A stretch of DNA of 64,000 nucleotides from Shewanella benthica (GCA_023284085.1 JAKVHY010000028.1:1-64000), one strand, 5' to 3'; positions 37,214 to 45,991 are shown, counted from the first letter of the stretch. Numbers and translations: made by a program. Notes: generated from the letters alone by a model not told the origin.

Positions 37214-37467
37214 TTCGCGGCTAAAGCGCGCTCCTACGGTGTGTGGGTTTGAATCGGTATATATTGTTTTTATCTTTTCTGTAGGAGGGTCTTTAGGCCC
37301 GAGAAGAATGATCAAGAAAACCTTCGCGGCTAAAGCACGCTCCTACGGGGGATTGGATTGAATTTGTGTTTTTTGTCTTTTCTGTAGGACCGGCTTTTCT
37401 GTAGGAGGGTCTTTAGGCCCGAGAAGAATGATCAAGAAAACCTTCGCCGCTAAAGTGCGCTCCTAGG
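37214..37467. repeat. REP cluster upstream of RAYT
   Basis: Five REP copies alternate in orientation: inverted 37214-37238, direct 37281-37302, inverted 37323-37347, direct 37401-37422 and inverted 37443-37467. A partial head (GTAGGACCGGC) lies at 37384. The unit from about 37281 to 37347 is repeated at 37401-37467 with an identical spacer, so a 120-base block has been duplicated in tandem. Confidence 0.88.
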
Positions 37468-38755
37468 GTTTAATCGGTTTACCTGACCCCTTGATTATCT
37501 GCCTCTCTATTACCTCAAACGCATCACAGGCATATTCCGACCAGAACAGGTTACATAGTTGCTTGTATTTTTGGCTTAGTTTGGCTGAAATATAAAAGCT
37601 CTCATCAGACTCTAGTTTCATTAGTAGCGCTTCAAAACTAGATACCTTCATCGCCCTGTCATAGCCAAATAACGGCAAGGTATCGACATAGTCATAGTTG
37701 TCTCTGTTTGACTCCTGGGATGGTTTTTTCTTTGACATGGTTTTTTCTATATCAGATGGAATATAAAAAAGTGTCGGTGTTTTTTTGAGAAGAAAGTCTA
37801 TGCAGAGTGAAGATTGATCTGTGATGAGTAGATCGACTTCATGCATATTGGCGTATATATCTTGCCATTGAGAAATATCGACAATATTGGGGTATTGATT
37901 AAACTCTTGTCTAAGGTGTACCTCGTTAGAATCTAGCTTTATCAAAAAAAGCTGGTTGTTTATGGTTAAATGCTCAGACAATACCTTCCAATTGAACGTC
38001 ACATCGTAAAGGTTAATTTCATCTTTATCTTCTGTTAGATGGCTTTTAGCTTGTAAGTTTGTCTGATGATTTTTTGCAGTTTGCTCCTTCCACGTCGGCG
38101 CGTACATAATGACTTTGTCAAAATGATGATTAAAGAGATTGGTGAACGATAGTTTTTGTTCTGGATAGCGCTTGTGGTAGTCAGTTCTAGGATTGCCGCT
38201 GCGGAGCATGTGTTTGTCAGTTAGCCTAAAAGCAGACATGAAAAGTTTATCCATCATTGGGCTAGGGCTTAACATGATGTCGGGTTTTATATGTTGCTGG
38301 TGGTACATTAATGAGTTAGTCAGCTTACTTATTGAATTTGATGCTTGAAAGGTGTGAGTCAGTGGGCCTGAAGTGATATCAAATTCAATTTTTTTGAGGG
38401 GAGAGCCATGCCACAGGTTAACTTTAATCGCACCTTTAGCAAGGTTCTGATTAATATCGCCAATATAGCTGTTATAGAAGTAATACTTGGCAGTAAGACA
38501 GTGAAATAAGCCCAGAAAACTTCTTCTATGATAGGCTTCAAAGCCTCTTTTACGCAGTGCTGCGATCACCTCTGGGTTGCCGCTAATCCAAATTGCACGG
38601 ATAAACTGAGTTTGTTGCCAGTGTATGTATAGGTATTTGGCGTTATCTGAAAATTGATTTTTATAGCTTCCCATGACCGCTTTCTCGCTACGGGGTGAGA
38701 ATGCAGAGCTATAATAAATAACTTTCCTTAAAATCATTAGTATCAAATTGGTCAT
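37463..38755 (-). CDS. TagB/TagF-like CDP-glycerol (polyol-phosphate) transferase
   Basis: This 430-residue protein fits the CDP-glycerol glycerophosphotransferase family: LWHGSPLKKIEFD near residue 115, SGNPRTDYH near 207, VIMYAPTWKE near 225, and DLLITDQSSLCIDFLLKKTP near 325. In teichoic-acid synthesis such enzymes add glycerol- or ribitol-phosphate. In Gram-negative capsules they can add phosphodiester-linked polyols or act as capsule polymerases, so a phosphate decoration is possible here. AGGAG lies seven bases before ATG 38755. The TAG stop is formed by the REP at 37443-37467. Confidence 0.85.
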   Translation of the reverse strand: MTNLILMILRKVIYYSSAFSPRSEKAVMGSYKNQFSDNAKYLYIHWQQTQFIRAIWISGNPEVIAALRKRGFEAYHRRSFLGLFHCLTAKYYFYNSYIGDINQNLAKGAIKVNLWHGSPLKKIEFDITSGPLTHTFQASNSISKLTNSLMYHQQHIKPDIMLSPSPMMDKLFMSAFRLTDKHMLRSGNPRTDYHKRYPEQKLSFTNLFNHHFDKVIMYAPTWKEQTAKNHQTNLQAKSHLTEDKDEINLYDVTFNWKVLSEHLTINNQLFLIKLDSNEVHLRQEFNQYPNIVDISQWQDIYANMHEVDLLITDQSSLCIDFLLKKTPTLFYIPSDIEKTMSKKKPSQESNRDNYDYVDTLPLFGYDRAMKVSSFEALLMKLESDESFYISAKLSQKYKQLCNLFWSEYACDAFEVIERQIIKGSGKPIKP

Positions 38756-38782
38756 TACCTGCTCCTTACATTGGCTATAAGC

Positions 38783-38848
38783 TCGGGGCTAAAGACCCCT
38801 CCTACAAAAAATGTGACGCTGTTGTAGGACTGGCTTTAGCCGGGAGAG
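38783..38848. repeat. REP pair between TagB-like and nucleotidyltransferase genes
   Basis: An inverted copy (CGGGGCTAAAGACCCCTCC, 38783-38805) and a direct copy (TGTAGGACTGGCTTTAGCCG, 38823-38848) form a divergent member of the same REP family. Confidence 0.7.
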
Positions 38849-38876
38849 AACCAATCCAAAAGTCATAAGCCATAAG

Positions 38877-40304
38877 CTACGAGCTAGGAACTACGAGCTG
38901 TGGCTGTGATCGTAATGCGCGCCAAAGTAGATGTAAGTATTTGCTGGCTCTGTTATCTGCATCGAACTCAAGTTCTAGCAGTTGACGTTCCTCTTTAGGA
39001 GCGGATTTATCCAGCAGTAACTGAACTGGTCCGAGTACACCTAAGCGACGATCATCTTTTCCTGTGGCATATCTCGCTTCTGGAGTGTCGCCAAACAGAT
39101 CAAGCCTTCCGGTGAGTACATGATATATCTGCGGTAATCTGGCTGAGATCGGGCCAGGTATGTTCCAGCGCCAAGCTTTAAAGGTTTGTCCTAAATTGTC
39201 GATACAGGTATCTGAAATAGTCGAGTGTTCAGACTGCTTGTTAAAATTGTTTCTTAATGAGGAATAAATCGATAACAGGGGCCATAGGGGTAAGCTCAGT
39301 ATAAAAATAACGCATAAAAACAGTCGGGTCAGTGTGCTTGTTTTGTTTTCGCCGGGCTTGGCATTGATCTCATTTGCGCCGATCAAGGCTTGATCTTTGA
39401 TTTGAATGACACCGAAGTGCTGCAGGTTTATAAGCAGATCTTGGCAGAGAATGCTGTTTTTAACTTCTAACCTTTCTCCTACATAGGTGTTTGGCAGGAT
39501 CAAGCTGTTCTCAATGCTAGATTCTTTGTCGATTAAACAATTACTGCCGATCACAACCGATTCTTTTAACTGTACCTTCTCTTCTATTCGGCAGTTGTTA
39601 CCTATGATACCCCAACCATTTTGGCTGGTTAAATCACCAGTATGGGCCTTAGTACCAACATAAAAGTCTTGTTGTGCATTCGCTGACAGGTAACTACGTT
39701 CGCTAGGCGTTAATGTAGGAAGTTCATTCTTGGCTAAACATAAATTTGCATCCATATACGAGTGAAAGCTATCAAGCATGAAGCTGCGTCCGTGTAAGAC
39801 GAGTGTCACAACACTGGTGCTGTCGAAATGTGGAGAAAAAGGCCAGTCGATATCGGCAAGATAGGGGAGAGCGGCGGGGAGTAACATCATGCCTGCATTT
39901 TGGCTCTCCATCTTGGCTTGTACAAAGTCACTAGGAAACTCTTTAGAAAAGTCGATGAATTGAGAAATAGAGGGTGAGCGAAAAATATCTCCCCTGACGA
40001 GCAATAGACTTTCATCAGGGTCGAGCGCAAGACGCTTTAATATTGAGCTGGTTTCTTCTTGGGGTTTACTTAAAAAATATTCTATTTCTAGTCCCCACTT
40101 TTCACCATTGCAAAGGAGCTTTTCAATCTCTCTAGCTTGAGATGAAATAATTAACTTTATCTGCGTGATCCCGGATTTGGCTATGTCCTCTAAGGTATAT
40201 TCAATCACGGCTTTATTACCAACAGGAAGTCGTGCTGGACAGTAATGGTTATTGAGTGGTGCTAATTCATCACCTGTTCTGTTTGCAAAAATAATGGCTT
40301 GCAT
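38877..40304 (-). CDS. Nucleotidyltransferase-like protein with degenerate sugar-transferase tail
   Basis: This 475-residue protein has an NDP-sugar pyrophosphorylase-like N-terminus (IIFANRTGDELAPL, LPVGNKAVIEYTLEDIAKSG) in which the G-G-x-G-T-R loop is altered to ANRTGDELAP. A hexapeptide left-handed helix follows at about 225-300 (SVVIGSNCLIDKESSIENSL). One membrane segment lies at about 328-350. Residues 388-407 (ARLPQIYHVLTGRLDLFGDT) echo the LPQLWNVxxGDMSLVGPRP signature of bacterial sugar transferases, but the rest of that domain is reduced. The gene lies downstream of the 706-residue fusion on the same strand. Catalytic competence is doubtful; a regulatory or scaffolding role is possible. 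Confidence 0.7.
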   Translation of the reverse strand: MQAIIFANRTGDELAPLNNHYCPARLPVGNKAVIEYTLEDIAKSGITQIKLIISSQAREIEKLLCNGEKWGLEIEYFLSKPQEETSSILKRLALDPDESLLLVRGDIFRSPSISQFIDFSKEFPSDFVQAKMESQNAGMMLLPAALPYLADIDWPFSPHFDSTSVVTLVLHGRSFMLDSFHSYMDANLCLAKNELPTLTPSERSYLSANAQQDFYVGTKAHTGDLTSQNGWGIIGNNCRIEEKVQLKESVVIGSNCLIDKESSIENSLILPNTYVGERLEVKNSILCQDLLINLQHFGVIQIKDQALIGANEINAKPGENKTSTLTRLFLCVIFILSLPLWPLLSIYSSLRNNFNKQSEHSTISDTCIDNLGQTFKAWRWNIPGPISARLPQIYHVLTGRLDLFGDTPEARYATGKDDRRLGVLGPVQLLLDKSAPKEERQLLELEFDADNRASKYLHLLWRALRSQPQLVVPSS

Positions 40305-40398
40305 GCGCAGTACTCCATAGTTAGCCCTGTTTAGTTTTTGTTTGTTACAGACTGTCTCGCCCCTGTCTGCTGATGACTTATAGCTTTAATTTTTGTTA

Positions 40399-42519
40399 TC
40401 AATAGGCGCCTCGGGCAAATATCACTGCCGGTATGGTTTTAATCAGTAACCAAACATCGGTCAAGAATGATTGTTGGTAGATATAATCAACATCCAATTC
40501 AACCTGTTGAGCAAAAGGGATATCTGAGCGGCCGCTGACTTGCCATATACAAGTGATGCCAGGCTTAACTGCAAGCCGTCTTCTGTCATGCAGGCTATAT
40601 TGTTCCACCTCAGTCAATAGCGCGGGCCTTGGCCCAACCAATGACATATCACCGCATATCACGTTCCATAATTGAGGAAGCTCGTCGATTGATAGTTTTC
40701 TGATCACTTTGCCGATGAGGGTGATTCTTGGATCTTGTTTCATTTTAAATAGCACGCCGCCTAGCATCTCATTAGCCGATTGCAGTGTTCTCCGACGCAG
40801 TTCTGCATCTTGGTACATAGAGCGAAATTTCCACATTGTAAAAGGGATATTATGTTTCCCAGCCCTTTGTTGGCTGAACAGCACTGGCCCCTTAGACTCC
40901 AGGCGTATTAGCAATGACACACATAGCAGCAACGGCAATAAAAGTATCAGTAGTAAAGAAGCACAGAGAAGATCGAGTCCTCGCTTTAATTGGGTATTAA
41001 ATCTCGCTAGCGCTCTATTTCGTTTGCAGCGCTGTTTAGCCTGAGCATTTAATGAGTGCTGGTTGGTTAAATTGGGATGCTTGATATGTGTGTTAGTGCC
41101 TGAATCTTCAAGTTTGTTGGCATATATTGAGTCTGTTAATAATTGACCTTTTGTTGTCTGTGCAGCAGATATTATGGGATTTCTTGGTTGTTTTTGTTGA
41201 CGTATTTCTTGCAACACACGATATAAGAAAAGCGGATTCCCTAAGATATATCGCTTCCACATTCTCTTTGGCTCCTCAGCGAGGCGACAAACCCACTCCA
41301 TGCCTATTTGTCTTACCCATAGCGGGGCTCGTATGATTTTCTCTGAGTAAAAATCAAATAATCCGCCTACGCCAAGGCCCACTGCGACATCCAGATTAGC
41401 TTGATGTTTTTCTAGCCAAACTTCTTGTCTTGGTGCCCCCATTGCGACCAGTAAAACACTCGCACCTGAAGCATTAATCTGCTTAATCACAGATTGTTCA
41501 TTGGCTAATGAATCTAAATAGCCATGATGAGTACCTGCGATAGCTAAGTTAGGGTATTGATGGCTCATCTTTTCAGCGGTTTTAGCGGCAATGCCAGGGG
41601 CTCCACCGAGAAGAAAGACAGATAAATTGTTTTTTGATAGCTGCTCGCACAGTCTAGGAAACATGTCAGTGCCATTGAGATTGTCTTTAGGGGAGTAGCC
41701 TTTCCAAAGGCTGGCAATGCGTATGCCCGAACCATCGGCGAATACCTTGTGACAGCTCGATTGTAAACAGCGACGATAGCATGGGTCTTTGACACTGATA
41801 TTCAAGCAAGCTGCATTGACGAAGGCATATTGAAGCATACCGATTGAATTACCTGGGGCTGAGTGAGTCGTGTCAGGATGTCGCGTTAGCTTTAACGCTT
41901 TGTAGTGTTGGGATTGAATGATTATCTCTGCCAACATCTCTTTCATGGTGAGATTACAGAGTTGTAAATTGAATAAGGGAATTGATTGCGCCGAGCTATT
42001 AGCCTTATGGGCTGAGAATATCGATGTCAGTACGACTCTCGATGCTGCCATAAGATAAGACAAGAGATTGCTTTGTGCGTTATGCAGGTGTTCTGCCTTG
42101 TCCTCGAAATTAATGCCTAACCTTTGATGCATTTGCTCAAAAGAGAGTAAGCCAGGCTTGCTAAGATATTGATTTTTTTGCTGCTGATAAGAGACTCGAC
42201 CAGCACCTTGGTCAGGTTCAAGGTAATATCTTTTGTCGCTACCAAGCAGGGAAAGGTCACCCTTGAGTAGGTTGATTAAATAGGGCCATTGGCAACATAT
42301 TCCTTCACCTGTGAATTGATATAGACCTATTTTTCCGTGTTTTACACCGTGAATATAAACACGTTCTATGGCCGTTCCATGGTGATATTTGCGATAGAGA
42401 GACTTAAATACTAATACCGGCGCAGCACCTATGATGAGTAGCAGGGCAACGATAATGTCGACTGTTCTGAGCATATGACCTCTGATATTGGCAGTTTCTA
42501 CTCGAGTGTCTGTTATCAT
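40399..42519 (-). CDS. WecG/TagA glycosyltransferase fused to a polyprenyl-phosphate sugar transferase
   Basis: The 706-residue protein has three parts. Residues 16-100 keep a membrane segment and YLINLLKGDLSLLGSDK, a degenerate sugar-transferase tail. Residues about 180-440 form a WecG/TagA/CpsF (GT26) domain: NAACLNISV, FADGSGIRIA, FLLGGAPGIA, VAMGAPRQEVWLEKH and GVGGLFDFYS. Residues 505-706 are an intact WbaP/PglC-type phosphoglycosyltransferase: a membrane helix, WKFRSMYQDAE, LSIDELPQLWNVICGDMSLV and GPRP, and the C-terminal PGITCIWQVSGRSD. It probably makes the undecaprenyl-PP-sugar and adds the second sugar. A sigma54-like promoter lies 73 bases upstream. Confidence 0.88.
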   Translation of the reverse strand: MITDTRVETANIRGHMLRTVDIIVALLLIIGAAPVLVFKSLYRKYHHGTAIERVYIHGVKHGKIGLYQFTGEGICCQWPYLINLLKGDLSLLGSDKRYYLEPDQGAGRVSYQQQKNQYLSKPGLLSFEQMHQRLGINFEDKAEHLHNAQSNLLSYLMAASRVVLTSIFSAHKANSSAQSIPLFNLQLCNLTMKEMLAEIIIQSQHYKALKLTRHPDTTHSAPGNSIGMLQYAFVNAACLNISVKDPCYRRCLQSSCHKVFADGSGIRIASLWKGYSPKDNLNGTDMFPRLCEQLSKNNLSVFLLGGAPGIAAKTAEKMSHQYPNLAIAGTHHGYLDSLANEQSVIKQINASGASVLLVAMGAPRQEVWLEKHQANLDVAVGLGVGGLFDFYSEKIIRAPLWVRQIGMEWVCRLAEEPKRMWKRYILGNPLFLYRVLQEIRQQKQPRNPIISAAQTTKGQLLTDSIYANKLEDSGTNTHIKHPNLTNQHSLNAQAKQRCKRNRALARFNTQLKRGLDLLCASLLLILLLPLLLCVSLLIRLESKGPVLFSQQRAGKHNIPFTMWKFRSMYQDAELRRRTLQSANEMLGGVLFKMKQDPRITLIGKVIRKLSIDELPQLWNVICGDMSLVGPRPALLTEVEQYSLHDRRRLAVKPGITCIWQVSGRSDIPFAQQVELDVDYIYQQSFLTDVWLLIKTIPAVIFARGAY

Positions 42520-42591
42520 TTTCCCAGCCTTAAGAGAGATTGCTATTCGATGCTAGCGTTCAATTCATATTTTAATTCACGCTTTAGAATA

Positions 42592-42609
42592 TTGCATAAT
42601 CTGGGCCAG
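42592..42609 (-). promoter_or_regulatory. Predicted sigma54 promoter of the 706-residue fusion gene
   Basis: The - strand reads TGGCCCAGATTATGCAAT, with GG (42607-42606) and GC (42595-42594) exactly ten bases apart. It matches TGGCAC-N5-TTGCA at all but two core positions. It gives a leader of about 65 bases to ATG 42519. The gene-free stretch 42520-42838 contains this site and the upstream element below. Confidence 0.65.
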
Positions 42610-42688
42610 TTAGATAAGTTGTTATTTAACAGGTTGTTGGTCGGCTTCTCGTGCCGTTTACACTGAGTCTAATCGTGATTTTTCGCAG

Positions 42689-42709
42689 TTTGCATTTTGA
42701 GTATGCAAA
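42689..42709 (-). promoter_or_regulatory. Palindromic upstream activating site for the 42.6 kb promoter
   Basis: TTTGCAT (42689-42695) and ATGCAAA (42703-42709) form a perfect seven-base inverted repeat around seven bases. TGCAAA begins 97 bases from the GG of the sigma54-like promoter. The same TGCAAA spacing recurs at three other promoters in this window. Confidence 0.6.
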
Positions 42710-42838
42710 GCGCATAGATTAAAGAGGAATGTTTAAAATACCGAAAGTGTCTTGGGGCAATTGTTCATACTTATACTAATCGGTATTAATACCAAGCCTG
42801 AGGGACTGTAGTTTTGACTGAGTTGCTTTTTGAAGATT

Positions 42839-43882
42839 TTATGAGATTAACGATGACTTGACGCCATCTTTACTGATGCGTTTTTTTTGAATATGTCCCA
42901 TTATAAATTGACCAATATTTTCAAATACCTTGTATATAGATGCTGGTAACACCCAAAGCAGATAGGCTGCCGTTAGGGTGATAAAGGTTCTACCTGTTTC
43001 TGTCATCATTATATTGGGAGAAACATATAAGGCTTGATTGATCAATTGGATAGCACTTCTCCCTTGACCGTTGCGTATTGCCTGCCTTGCCAAATACCTG
43101 AGTTGGTAAGCTCTTGCATCCTGTTCATGTCGTTTTAATAGCTTTGGCGCGAATAGCCTGGCTTTATCGATCATCATTTCCCAGGAGGCGAGCTGTTTGA
43201 TGATGTTTGATGATACGCCTTGCTGGCTGAGTCGGTAGAAGGTGAGAGGGGCGGGTATTCCCTCCATTTTCCAGAGTGTGGTGGCGACAATCCTGAGCCA
43301 ACACTCGATATCTTCAGATTGACTAAAACGCTCATCGAAGTAACAGGTGTAGTTTTCACTATGGTTTAACGCTTGAAAACGAATGTCGTTAAGGGTTTCA
43401 CGACGAATAACGGCAGCTGAGCCATTTCCTACCGGATTTCGGCACAGCAGGTGAGCGGCAGTGATCCCTGTTAACTGAGGCATCTGATAGAAATGAATTA
43501 ACCTGCCTTTATGACTCATAAAGCTTGAGCGAGAAAAACTGATCCCCACCTTAGGTGACTGACTCAGGTGTTTGACATGCATCTTGAGTTTATCCGGATG
43601 CCACATATCAGCGGAATTGAGCAGGGCAATATATCTGCCTATCGCGTGGCGAATACCTGTGTTTTTTGCAGCGGCTAAGCCTTTATTCTGTGTGTGATTA
43701 ACGATGCGAATTCTGTGGTCGTGTATCGAATGACAGATCGCTAAACTCTTATCTGTCGAACCGTCATTAACCAGAATAAGCTCAAAGTCGGTAAATGACT
43801 GCATTAATACAGAATTAATGGCACTCTTGACGAAGTGTTGCCCATTGTAGATGGGCATAATTACTGAGACTCTAGGCGTCAT
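42839..43882 (-). CDS. GT2 glycosyltransferase
   Basis: The 347-residue enzyme opens MTPRVSVIMPIYNGQHFVKS and contains LILVNDGSTDKSL, NKGLAAAKNTGIRHA, and YIALLNSADMWHPDKL, where the usual DxD appears as NSAD. It later has NPVGNGSAAVIRRETL and SEDIECWLRI with the catalytic acid. The start ATG 43882 follows CAGGAG at a seven-base gap, making the in-frame upstream codons unlikely. It overlaps the 3' end of the flippase gene by 11 bases, so the two are co-translated. The C-terminal 100 residues include a possible membrane-associated helix (TLTAAYLLWVLPASIY). Confidence 0.85.
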   Translation of the reverse strand: MTPRVSVIMPIYNGQHFVKSAINSVLMQSFTDFELILVNDGSTDKSLAICHSIHDHRIRIVNHTQNKGLAAAKNTGIRHAIGRYIALLNSADMWHPDKLKMHVKHLSQSPKVGISFSRSSFMSHKGRLIHFYQMPQLTGITAAHLLCRNPVGNGSAAVIRRETLNDIRFQALNHSENYTCYFDERFSQSEDIECWLRIVATTLWKMEGIPAPLTFYRLSQQGVSSNIIKQLASWEMMIDKARLFAPKLLKRHEQDARAYQLRYLARQAIRNGQGRSAIQLINQALYVSPNIMMTETGRTFITLTAAYLLWVLPASIYKVFENIGQFIMGHIQKKRISKDGVKSSLIS

Positions 43883-45383
43883 GAGGAAACTCCTGTGCAA
43901 ATGATTTTGCCGTTTTTTCATTCACATTAGGTGTTTCTTGATTGTTTGAAATATGGTTAATTCTGTCATATGTGCTTGGTTTGAGGATATAACAGTGAAC
44001 GTAGCGAGTTAACGCTATTGTGGTAAAAAGGTGAACGAGCAAGACGCCTAAGGCGACGGCTTCTAATCCCCATTGGCTGAAAAAACTGATGCTGAGGACT
44101 AATAATAAGGTGACGCCTATATTGAATTTAAGTTTGACACTTTGCATGTCTAGATTGACCAAACGTTGACTGGCCGCTTCAGCAAAGGGCCTGATCAGAC
44201 CGCATAAGCAGAGCAGAATAAATACCGGCAGGGCCCCTGCATGGATCCAATGTTCGCCGTAGATAAAAGGTAGGTAAATAGGCGCAAATATAATTTGAAG
44301 CACTATTATTGGAAATGTGAGCTTGAGGAGTTGAGAATACTGCGAGTGAGAATATTTCTGCATAATGATAGTACTTAGTCCTACACTGGCGGCGAAGGCA
44401 AAAAAGTAAACTCCTAGTGCTTCTAGCCCAAAAAAATATCCCACAAGCAGGTAATCTATGTTGTTTCTTAGGGCAATACTCAGATCATGTAAACCAATAT
44501 TAACCCCCAAATGGAGCATCTCATTTGTGGAAGCTTGCTGCTTGGTGAGTTTATGAGTGATCTTTTTGAACTCTTCTGAAATCTGTAAGTTGGCGATGAG
44601 TTTGATACTTATGGCCAGGTTCTTGATATCAGTTTTGCTTGTTTTGTCCTCCATCGGGGGGAGACTTGCCACCTGATGTGACACTCTTGAGGTCTCTATT
44701 GCTGATCGTGAATTGATAGAGTGATTTTGATAATAAACGTGCTCGGCAGGAGGACTCTGGGAGTCTGAGCCATAAACTAAGGGGGTATGATACCTGTGGA
44801 TCCCGACCCATATAAGGATCCCTAATACCTTAGGTATGATAATGGCCCAGATTCCCAAACCGAGCAAAACTAAACAGGCTGTGAGTACACCGTCGGCTAT
44901 GGTCTGCCATAGTATGGCTTGACCAACCACAGGTATCTTGTTTTCCTTTAGATTAGATGTCGCATGAAGCATGCCGAAGGGAAATAATAAATAGCTTGTT
45001 GCCATGAGTATCATAGGCGGGATCAAGGTTGGATCCTGAAAAAAATATGCGAGAGGCCAGCTGAGTAAGCTCATGGCAACAAATGCAATAACCGCGGCGC
45101 ACCAATTCATTTTATGCGCGCTAGCTAGGGCTGAATGGAAGGTCATATCATCCATTTTGAGCAAAGAGTCTGAGGTGAACCGGATGGTTGGGGCACTGAT
45201 GAGTTCGAAGCAGGCAAGTATGATGGCGACTTCACCGAAGATTTCAGGTGTAAGCAGACGGGCCAAAAAGATGCTAGATGCAAATCTAATGATCCGTCCC
45301 AGCACTTGTGCCGAACCAAGAGAGAATAGGCTCTTGGTGAGCCCATTTCTGTTCTCCTGTTGGACATTATCAAGTACAGGCAT
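43872..45383 (-). CDS. Wzx/PST-family polysaccharide flippase
   Basis: This 503-residue integral membrane protein begins LTKSLFSLGSAQVLGRIIRF, then ASSIFLARLLTPEIFGEVAI, the typical start of polysaccharide transporters in the MOP superfamily. About 12 hydrophobic segments are visible. It has an unusual hydrophilic loop of about 85 residues (about 205-290) between the two halves. It should move lipid-linked repeat units across the inner membrane for Wzy-type polymerisation, but no Wzy is recognised in the window. GAGG lies upstream of ATG 45383, and a sigma54-like promoter precedes it. Confidence 0.85.
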   Translation of the reverse strand: MPVLDNVQQENRNGLTKSLFSLGSAQVLGRIIRFASSIFLARLLTPEIFGEVAIILACFELISAPTIRFTSDSLLKMDDMTFHSALASAHKMNWCAAVIAFVAMSLLSWPLAYFFQDPTLIPPMILMATSYLLFPFGMLHATSNLKENKIPVVGQAILWQTIADGVLTACLVLLGLGIWAIIIPKVLGILIWVGIHRYHTPLVYGSDSQSPPAEHVYYQNHSINSRSAIETSRVSHQVASLPPMEDKTSKTDIKNLAISIKLIANLQISEEFKKITHKLTKQQASTNEMLHLGVNIGLHDLSIALRNNIDYLLVGYFFGLEALGVYFFAFAASVGLSTIIMQKYSHSQYSQLLKLTFPIIVLQIIFAPIYLPFIYGEHWIHAGALPVFILLCLCGLIRPFAEAASQRLVNLDMQSVKLKFNIGVTLLLVLSISFFSQWGLEAVALGVLLVHLFTTIALTRYVHCYILKPSTYDRINHISNNQETPNVNEKTAKSFAQEFPHDA

Positions 45384-45440
45384 CGGTTGTCCTCAATATA
45401 CAGATAAACGAAATCTAAATAGGGTTTTCTATATAGAGTT

Positions 45441-45457
45441 ATACATAATCAATGCCA
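45441..45457 (-). promoter_or_regulatory. Predicted sigma54-like promoter of the flippase operon
   Basis: The - strand reads TGGCATTGATTATGTAT, with GG at 45456-45455 and GT instead of GC at the -12 position ten bases later. The -12 mismatch lowers confidence, but the position, 60 bases before ATG 45383, and the upstream element at conserved spacing support it. The remainder of the gene-free stretch 45384-45763 shows no gene I can support. Confidence 0.5.
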
Positions 45458-45550
45458 GTTGTTAGATGCGTAACTAAGATTTTGAAACATCAGTAATATT
45501 TCGTTGTTTTATTTTTTCCCTATCATTTTGTTGTCGATAATATTTCGCTG

Positions 45551-45558
45551 TTTGCAAA
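45551..45558 (-). promoter_or_regulatory. TGCAAA upstream element for the flippase promoter
   Basis: TTTGCAAA, with TGCAAA at 45553-45558, begins 97 bases from the promoter GG, the same as at two other sites. A second TTTTTGCAAAATGCGAA lies nearby at about 45591. The left half of the palindrome seen at 42.7 kb is not well conserved here. Confidence 0.45.
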
Positions 45559-45763
45559 TATTGATGACTTTTTCAGGCTTAGATTGGTTGTTTTTGCAAA
45601 ATGCGAATGAATTGAGGGACAGTATCTGCAGAGATCGAATGGTTTATTTATCGAGGCTTATTTATTACTCCGGATTAATTATTGGTCGTTCAACAGTTAA
45701 ACCGTTTTACCGTTTAATATGGCTCACCAGTGTCGGGTGAGACTTTGTTTGATGATATGTGTT

Positions 45764-45991
45764 TCAGTATTGATCTATCGCTCTCTCATGAAGAATACGC
45801 CCCCCATAATAGAGACAGCTTTTAGTGTTCATTGGGTCATTGGAGCTGAGGTGACTTCTTGCTGTGTCACTTGTGTTTTTACATAGGTTTCTATCTGCAT
45901 TATTGAGCATGACTAAACTGATGCAGGCTGCCAGATTGAGCAAGAGAAATAGACTGAGTCCCTTGATTGTATCGCCATCTAATTTTTCCAT
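45764..45991 (-). CDS. Small single-span membrane protein
   Basis: This 75-residue ORF has a well-placed ribosome site (GAGGAG about six bases before ATG 45991) and one hydrophobic helix (GLSLFLLLNLAACISLVML) after a short charged N-terminus. The rest is hydrophilic with two cysteines. It lies between the flippase and the STAS gene, on the same strand. I do not recognise a family. The good ribosome site and the transmembrane pattern argue for a real gene, possibly an accessory of the polysaccharide or regulatory system. Confidence 0.55.
   Translation of the reverse strand: MEKLDGDTIKGLSLFLLLNLAACISLVMLNNADRNLCKNTSDTARSHLSSNDPMNTKSCLYYGGRILHERAIDQY

Noticed and set aside
45504..45740. A 78-codon hydrophobic ORF on the + strand between the flippase promoter region and the small membrane gene
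   Set aside because: No ribosome site, and it overlaps the predicted upstream element of the flippase promoter; composition reflects AT-rich spacer.
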